Source: Tribonema minus (taxonomy: Eukaryota; Sar; Xanthophyceae; Tribonematales; Tribonemataceae). Taken from it: DNA of 64,000 bases. The translations under genes and the position numbers were made by a program. The stretch's first letter is position 1, and each line of letters starts with the position of its first letter. The stretch is taken from NCBI GenBank assembly GCA_017506865.1, contig JAFCMP010000323.1, positions 62,001 through 126,000 on the forward strand. The letters are read 5' to 3'. Below, one piece after another: positions 63,649-64,000 of this stretch. Under the pieces are notes generated by a model. That model was not told where the DNA came from, did not search any database, and saw only the letters and a list, made by a program, of their open reading frames with translations.

Positions 63649-64000
63649 GTGCGCACACACTTTTTTTGCTTGAAAATGTTATCTAGGTCTGCATGTGTGT
63701 ATGTATGCAGCAGCCACAGCAGCAGGCTTAATGAAATTGTTGCAACCTTTTGAAACATCCTCTTCTTGCGGTCCTCATCCCTGGGAAGCAGGTTGCCGTT
63801 GCACCGTAACACTGGCATGTAACACTATGTAATATACACCTCATGTATGAAGTTTGCTTTAAATATGAAGTATTCATGTAGGTTTTGCTTGGCCTTCATC
63901 GACATTCTGACGTGAAGGACGTCCTGGGCGTTGTGCATGGAGGAGTTTGAAACGCATGCTTTCGTCGCTCAAGGGTGATGAGACACCTGCACATGCGCAC
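63649..64000 (+). other. Intron of the SNARE gene
   Basis: No ORF continues the SNARE helix here. The next exon is expected past the window edge. Confidence 0.5.

Noticed and set aside
1-64000. CRISPR array, bacterial operon or prophage
   Set aside because: Genes have spliceosomal introns and eukaryotic families. The tandem repeats are exon-derived or telomere-like, with no spacer structure.
1-64000. tRNA or rRNA genes
   Set aside because: I scanned for tRNA T-loop phrases and conserved rRNA blocks by eye and found none convincing; a covariance-model search would be needed to exclude them.

Overview
The window is nuclear DNA from a eukaryote with intron-rich genes. It has GT-AG introns, long GC-rich and triplet-repeat exons, polyglutamine and polyalanine tracts, a Ty3/gypsy-type LTR retrotransposon, a mariner-like MITE, and many short TTAGGG/CCCTAA stretches far from any chromosome end. 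The PT-repeat surface protein, the coiled-coil centriole-type protein and the F-box-like family suggest a protist alga, perhaps a stramenopile. That assignment is inference only.

Layout. 1-1489: triplet-repeat DNA and sequence with no recognised gene. 1495-13936: a complete, young LTR retrotransposon on the minus strand, with 409-bp LTRs differing at 3 positions and a 5-bp target duplication GTAAT. Its single 3173-codon polyprotein runs Gag - cytosine-5 DNA methyltransferase - protease - reverse transcriptase - RNase H - integrase - Tudor-like tail. 14430-19570: a tandem segmental duplication carrying an intact F-box-like gene and a frameshifted copy; a third, broken copy lies at 48612-49740 on the other strand. 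20885-27925: a five-exon gene (+) for a membrane-anchored or secreted PT-repeat protein. 29506-31024: unassigned minus-strand ORFs with an in-frame 330-bp tandem duplication. 31648-38399 (-): a PH-domain plus coiled-coil protein. 38803-47888 (-): a CCDC57-like coiled-coil protein whose large intron holds a mariner/Stowaway-like MITE. 50301-59538 (+): a seven-exon pyridoxal kinase fused to a HAD phosphatase. 60771-62471 (-): Mediator subunit MED4. 63227 onward (+): part of a longin R-SNARE gene.

Three things stand out. First, the retrotransposon carries its own DNA methyltransferase, placed between Gag and protease. Second, almost every exon of the multi-exon genes is accompanied in the adjacent intron by tandem, decayed partial copies of itself, often with intact splice sites (called 'exon echoes' below). 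Pyridoxal kinase exon 3 has about eight such copies, separated by TTAGGG repeats. Third, the telomere-like repeats sit mainly inside introns, with the G-rich strand sense after donors and the C-rich strand sense before acceptors. One head-to-head telomeric block is flanked by a 21-bp direct repeat, which points to insertion during break repair. These may be linked, with telomere-repeat insertion and flanking duplication building introns and echoes.

Exon junctions were set by hand from GT-AG sites, phase agreement and protein family alignment. Phases agree throughout the five multi-exon models, apart from one frameshift in a (CG)n run of the CCDC57-like gene. No transcript data were available.
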